DNA from: Diacronema lutheri
Taxonomy: Eukaryota; Haptophyta; Pavlovophyceae; Pavlovales; Pavlovaceae
Length of the DNA: 64,000 nucleotides
NCBI GenBank assembly: GCA_019448385.1
Contig: JAGTXO010000003.1
Span: forward strand, 434,001 to 498,000
Reading direction: 5' to 3'
Below the pieces are notes generated by a model. That model was not told the DNA's origin. It was given only the letters and a program-made list of their open reading frames with translations, and ran no database searches. The position numbers and the translations under genes are program-made. The first letter of the stretch is position 1. Every line of letters starts with the position of its first letter. This document shows, piece after piece, positions 60,382 to 64,000 of this stretch.

Positions 60382-60957
60382 GCGCGCTGCCGCCCGACGT
60401 GCGCACGGGGTCAATTGCGGAGAAGCTCGTCGTCGTCGCGCTCGTGTGCGGAACATCGTGCGCCATGCGGGTCATTTGCATCCATTGCCGTGCCGATGCC
60501 ACCGCTCGGGCATCTGGCGCTTGCGGACTTCGCCACCGAGCGCGCGCAAAGCGCGGAGCACGGTCACGCCTCACGAGCCAACCCGCAGCACCATTGTGCG
60601 TGTGTGCTGCGCGGCTCCGGTGGTGCGCTCACTTGCGAACGAGCTCTTTGCCGTGCCTGACCGCCAGGCGCTCACCCGTGCGGCGCCACGCAGTAGCGGC
60701 CGCCGTGGCACATTGTCACAATGCAGCTCGCCGCGTGGTTGACCAAGCCTGGACGCGCTTTCGCGCGCGCGTGGCCACGCTGGCGGGATCGTCTGATGCC
60801 GCCCTCGTGGCCGTGGTCCTTTCGCTGGGAAGCATGCTCCGCAATCGACTCGTCGGTCTTTGCAGTGCTCGGGGTGACTGATCAGACTGCAGTTTTTTCG
60901 GCTGGTTTCGGCGCGAGAGACGGACGGACTGTGCCAACTCCCGACCGCCGGCCGACG
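60382..60957. other. Spacer upstream of the O-methyltransferase
   Basis: Open frames overlap here but none shows a recognised family. The O-methyltransferase frame is open from 60721, but its extension to 60958 lacks resemblance to the family. Confidence 0.4.
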
Positions 60958-62211
60958 ATGTGCGTGGTGAAGGCCTCGCTCGTCGCGGCGCTCGTCGCGG
61001 CGCTCGCGTACATGCTCGCGACAAATCCGTTTGGCAACGTGCCCCCGTCGCTGCCCTCGGACTCGGCCATGTCCGCGCTGCCGTCATGGCCAGCGTACCG
61101 CGCGTCCAATGCGCTCGCATCGGTCCTCGGCGCTACGGCGGCGGCCACGACGCCGCCCTCGGCGCGCGCGTGGGCGATCATCACTGCCTTTATGCAGAGT
61201 GAGATCCTCGCCACGCTCCTCGCGCACGACGTGTTCGACAACATCTTCCCCGAGGGGAGCACCTCCGCGCAAGCCGCCATCGAGCTTGGGCTGCACGAGC
61301 CGACGCTCCGCCGCTACCTTGCCGCCGCCGAGACGCTCGGTCTTGTCAAGCACGGCCGCTCGACCGACCGCTTCTTCCTGACGGAAGCGGGCAAGACGCT
61401 CCGCTCCGACGCGCCGTCGAGCCTCCGCCCCATCGCCCTGTTCATGCACGGCGGCGCGACCAAGGCCGCATGGCGCGCGGCAACATCGCGCTCGATCGTG
61501 ACGGGCGAGAGCGGCTGGATGCTGGCACACGGCCAGGACATCTGGCATTACCTGGCGGAGCACCCCGAAGAGGAGGCGCTCTTTGGTCAGGCAATGACTG
61601 GACTCACGCGCCCGATGAGTGGCGCGATCGTCGCCGATCTCAAGCCGCCCACGAGCGTCGGCGGTCGGAACGCGACGTTTTGCGACATTGGTGGCGGCGT
61701 CGGCACGCTGCTCTCCGAGTGGTTGCGCCACCACCCGCACGCGCGCGGCTTTCTGCTCGAGCAGCCCGCCGTCGTCGAGCGCGCCAAAGAGTACCTCGCC
61801 TCGCGCGGCGTCGCCGGCCGCTCGACGGTCGCGAGTGGCTCCTTCTTCGAGAAGCTGCCCGCAAACATGGGGGCTGCATGCGACGTCTTCGTGATCAAGC
61901 ACTGCTTGCACAACTGGGCAGACGAGCCCGCCGCGGCGATCCTCGCGCACATCCGCGAGGGCTCCAAGAAGAAGCACGCCATCCTCGTGGCAATCGAGGC
62001 GGTGCTCATGCCGGGCGCGTCAGCCGTGCTTGAGCTGCCCAAGCGACTGATGGACATCAACATGGCGACCACCGTGTCGCATGGGGCGCGCGAGCGGACC
62101 ATGGCCGACTTTGCGGCGCTCTTCAAGTCGGCCGGGCTACCCGCGCCGACCCGCCAGACGCTGCGGCTTCCGTCCGTTTCGCTCCTCACCGCGCCCCTGC
62201 ACGCTGCGTGA
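60958..62211 (+). CDS. SAM-dependent O-methyltransferase (COMT/ASMT family)
   Basis: 417 residues from the ATG at 60958. A hydrophobic N-terminus (ASLVAALVAALAYML) suggests membrane association or targeting. A winged-helix dimerisation domain follows (IELGLHEPTLRRYLAAAETL, SSLRPIALFMHGG). The SAM site reads ATFCDIGGGVGTLLSEWL, and the catalytic region reads VFVIKHCLHNWADEPAAAIL, with the His of the family. The end (HGARERTMADFAALFKSAGL) matches the family. The acceptor may be a small phenolic, indole or quinone hydroxyl; the substrate cannot be told from sequence. Confidence 0.9.
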   Translation: MCVVKASLVAALVAALAYMLATNPFGNVPPSLPSDSAMSALPSWPAYRASNALASVLGATAAATTPPSARAWAIITAFMQSEILATLLAHDVFDNIFPEGSTSAQAAIELGLHEPTLRRYLAAAETLGLVKHGRSTDRFFLTEAGKTLRSDAPSSLRPIALFMHGGATKAAWRAATSRSIVTGESGWMLAHGQDIWHYLAEHPEEEALFGQAMTGLTRPMSGAIVADLKPPTSVGGRNATFCDIGGGVGTLLSEWLRHHPHARGFLLEQPAVVERAKEYLASRGVAGRSTVASGSFFEKLPANMGAACDVFVIKHCLHNWADEPAAAILAHIREGSKKKHAILVAIEAVLMPGASAVLELPKRLMDINMATTVSHGARERTMADFAALFKSAGLPAPTRQTLRLPSVSLLTAPLHAA

Positions 62212-62375
62212 GGGGCACAGATACTTGCTGTGAGCGCACAACTTGACGCAATGCGAAGGTGACACGTGTGGATGCGACGCAGAGGACGTCGGCTGGGGTG
62301 CGGTCAGGGGACGCGCAATGCAACAGAAGGCGGGGACCATGGCATGCCTCGGTGTGTGACACGATGGCCGTCTTG

Positions 62376-64000
62376 TCACTCGCCAAGAGCAGGCGCTGCG
62401 CCAGCCGCCCGGTGGCTGACAGCGACCGGCAGGCGCAAGCAGACCGAGTCGTGCGCAGCATCGGCGCCATGCTCGTTGTGCTCGTGCGCGGCAGACGCCT
62501 GCGAGGGCGGTGGCTCGGAGGTGCCCCCGTCCGCACTGGCTGCGCCGTCGCGCGCGCCGACGCGCGCGAGGACGCTGCGCAGCGTTGCTGGCTCGGAGTA
62601 GGCCGTGTGCGCGCGCACGAGGTCGGACACGTCGACAGAGCGCACGCCCGGGCACGGGATCGGGTGGAGGCCGCCCACGCCCGCGATGGCGCCCGGCGAG
62701 TTGGCGCGATATAGGAGGGCGAGAACCCAATCATTGGCGCAGTAGCAGCTCACGACCGCGCCGGCGGACACGCGGCGCGCGGCCGCCCACGCGTCAGAGC
62801 GCGTCTCGACGGGCGCGCCGAGGAGGACCATGTCCTCAATCAGGCCGAGCCCCGCGTCGCCCGCACGGTCGAGCGCGTGCGCGCACGAGAGCGCGACGCG
62901 CGCGCCGAGGCCGATCGCCGCGAAGGAGACGGGCCGCGCGCCGTGCGTGCGCGCGAGGAGCACATCGGCGAGCAAGACCCCGGCCTTGTGTGCGCGTGCA
63001 GCCGCCACCGCCCACGGGTTGTCGATGATTTCGCCAACTTTGATCAGCATGGAGGGCACGGCAAGGGCGGCCATGAGCGCTGCAAGCGACGTGTGCTTGA
63101 GCACCTCGCCCGCGGCCATCTTGCCCGCCTCGGACGAGAGCGTGCTGTCGACGGCGATGCCAAGCCGCAGCAGCTCTGCCCTCTCCCACACGAGCGCCCA
63201 CGGCTCGGCGTGCGGCTGCACGAGCGTGTACGGCCGAGTACCGGCCGTGCTGCCGTCCGCGCTGCCGTCCGTGCCGCCGTCCGTGCTGCCGTCCGTGCCG
63301 CCGTCCGTGCTGCCGTCGCCGCGCCACTGCGACTCGACCGAGTCGGCATCGGTGCGCCGCCAGCCGGAGATGGCGATGAGTACGGCGAGGCGTGGCGCGG
63401 CCGGCTCAATTGGCGCCGCCTCGGCGGGCAACGGCGAGCGCGCCGCCGGCTGCGGCTGCGGCTGCGCATCGCCGCTGCCGCCAGCGGCAGCTGCCCACGG
63501 CGAGGGCAGCTGCCATTTCGACCAGGGCGCGCGCTTCGCGGCTGCCGCGCCGTGCCGCGCCTCGCGCTCGGCCTGCGCTTCGGCCGGCGGCGCGTCGAGC
63601 CGCGCAAACGTGAAATCGGACAGATGGCGAATGCGCCGATCCAGCCGGTAGCCGGCGAGACCCGCACCCGTTGCTCCAAAGAGGGACGTGAATGTGAGTG
63701 TGCCCGCTGCCGTGCCGAGGAAGGCAGAGATCGGGCCGAGCACGGCGGCAGTGCTGACGCCGCCAACACCCGAGAGCGCTGCGAGCCCGACGCCGACCGC
63801 CGGCGCCGCGAGCCCCGCCGTCGCCGCGATGAGGACGCCGCCGAGCGCGGCGGCGCCGGCAATCGACGCCGCCTGCATCAGCCCGCGGCCGTGGCGCGGC
63901 GACGCGGCCGACACTGTGCGCAGCGTGGCGAGCGCGGCGACGCGCGCGGCGAGCTGGTCCTCCGCCTCGGTCAGCACCGCGGGCGGCAGCTGCAGCACGG
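62376..64000 (-). CDS. DUF726/TMCO4-like alpha/beta-hydrolase (N-terminus beyond right edge)
   Basis: At least 540 residues. Two or three hydrophobic stretches (AALGGVLIAATAGLAAPAVG, GPISAFLGTAAGTLTF) lead to FGATGAGLAGYRLDRRIRHL and FTFARLD, the TMCO4/Mil1 pattern. The hydrolase part reads RLAVLIAISGW, MLIKVGEIIDNPWAVA, ARPVSFAAIGLGARVALS and GLIEDMVLLGAPV. The nucleophile position reads I-G-L-G-A-R instead of G-x-S-L-G-A-R, so catalysis may be lost. A Thr/Asp/Gly repeat encoded by 63240-63320 interrupts the fold. The relatives Mil1 and TMCO4 act at the Golgi and adaptor coats. The gene continues beyond the right edge. Confidence 0.8.
   Translation of the reverse strand, partial: VLQLPPAVLTEAEDQLAARVAALATLRTVSAASPRHGRGLMQAASIAGAAALGGVLIAATAGLAAPAVGVGLAALSGVGGVSTAAVLGPISAFLGTAAGTLTFTSLFGATGAGLAGYRLDRRIRHLSDFTFARLDAPPAEAQAEREARHGAAAAKRAPWSKWQLPSPWAAAAGGSGDAQPQPQPAARSPLPAEAAPIEPAAPRLAVLIAISGWRRTDADSVESQWRGDGSTDGGTDGSTDGGTDGSADGSTAGTRPYTLVQPHAEPWALVWERAELLRLGIAVDSTLSSEAGKMAAGEVLKHTSLAALMAALAVPSMLIKVGEIIDNPWAVAAARAHKAGVLLADVLLARTHGARPVSFAAIGLGARVALSCAHALDRAGDAGLGLIEDMVLLGAPVETRSDAWAAARRVSAGAVVSCYCANDWVLALLYRANSPGAIAGVGGLHPIPCPGVRSVDVSDLVRAHTAYSEPATLRSVLARVGARDGAASADGGTSEPPPSQASAAHEHNEHGADAAHDSVCLRLPVAVSHRAAGAAPALGE
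63245..63320 (-). repeat. 12- to 24-bp tandem repeats in the DUF726 gene
   Basis: GTGCCGCCGTCC/GTGCTGCCGTCC alternate about six times, encoding repeated DGGT/DGST tetrapeptides. In frame, so length variants would be tolerated. Confidence 0.8.

Overview
The window looks like nuclear DNA of a unicellular eukaryotic alga with very high GC. It holds long genes with few, short GT-AG introns (about 86-257 bp where the reading frames on both sides can be joined), eukaryote-only families (NBR1, VDAC, CDK, R2R3-MYB, exostosin, SEP-UBX, F-box, class 3 lipase), very short spacers and many divergent gene pairs. The mixture of a plant-type NBR1, a secretory-leader DEAD-box protein, a Fanzor nuclease and retroelement end domains suggests a haptophyte-like alga, but that placement is inference.

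Region 1 (1-15.3 kb) is dominated by one giant minus-strand gene that runs off the left edge. Four exons joined by three phase-0 introns give more than 3,700 residues, with an N-terminal ubiquitin-specific protease, a glutamine/glutamate/arginine repeat, an Ulp1-like cysteine protease and a YqaJ-type nuclease. Just upstream on the same strand lies a broken Pif1/Helitron-type helicase, then a 320-bp palindromic MITE whose ends carry telomere-like TGTAGGG repeats. Two peptidases, a nuclease and a nearby helicase suggest a large, possibly undescribed, DNA transposon or its remains; this is the main candidate for something new here.

Region 2 (15.3-22.7 kb) has a decayed unknown gene, a 1-kb stretch without a clear gene, then NBR1 (minus) and a diacylglycerol-lipase-like gene (plus) sharing a short divergent promoter. 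Region 3 (22.7-33.5 kb) is accessory: retroelement-derived terminal domains in head-to-head orientation, then a 7.4-kb tandem array of about 3.6 units of roughly 2.0 kb. Each unit carries a divergent pair: a two-exon coiled-coil gene (minus) and a stand-alone copy of the retroelement end domain (plus, missing from the last unit).

Region 4 (33.9-36 kb) carries a Fanzor (eukaryotic TnpB) with all three RuvC acidic motifs and one frame change in a (CG)n run, next to an incomplete alpha/beta-hydrolase. Region 5 (36-64 kb) is ordinary compact gene space: membrane protein, SEP-UBX protein, small intron-bearing membrane protein, CDK10/11-like kinase, DEAD-box helicase, LRR protein, GT47 exostosin, ABCG-like transporter with degenerate ATPase motifs, DUF5690 transporter, SKA3-like kinetochore protein, VDAC, F-box protein, R2R3-MYB, O-methyltransferase and a DUF726/TMCO4 hydrolase cut by the right edge. 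No rRNA, tRNA or CRISPR was seen.
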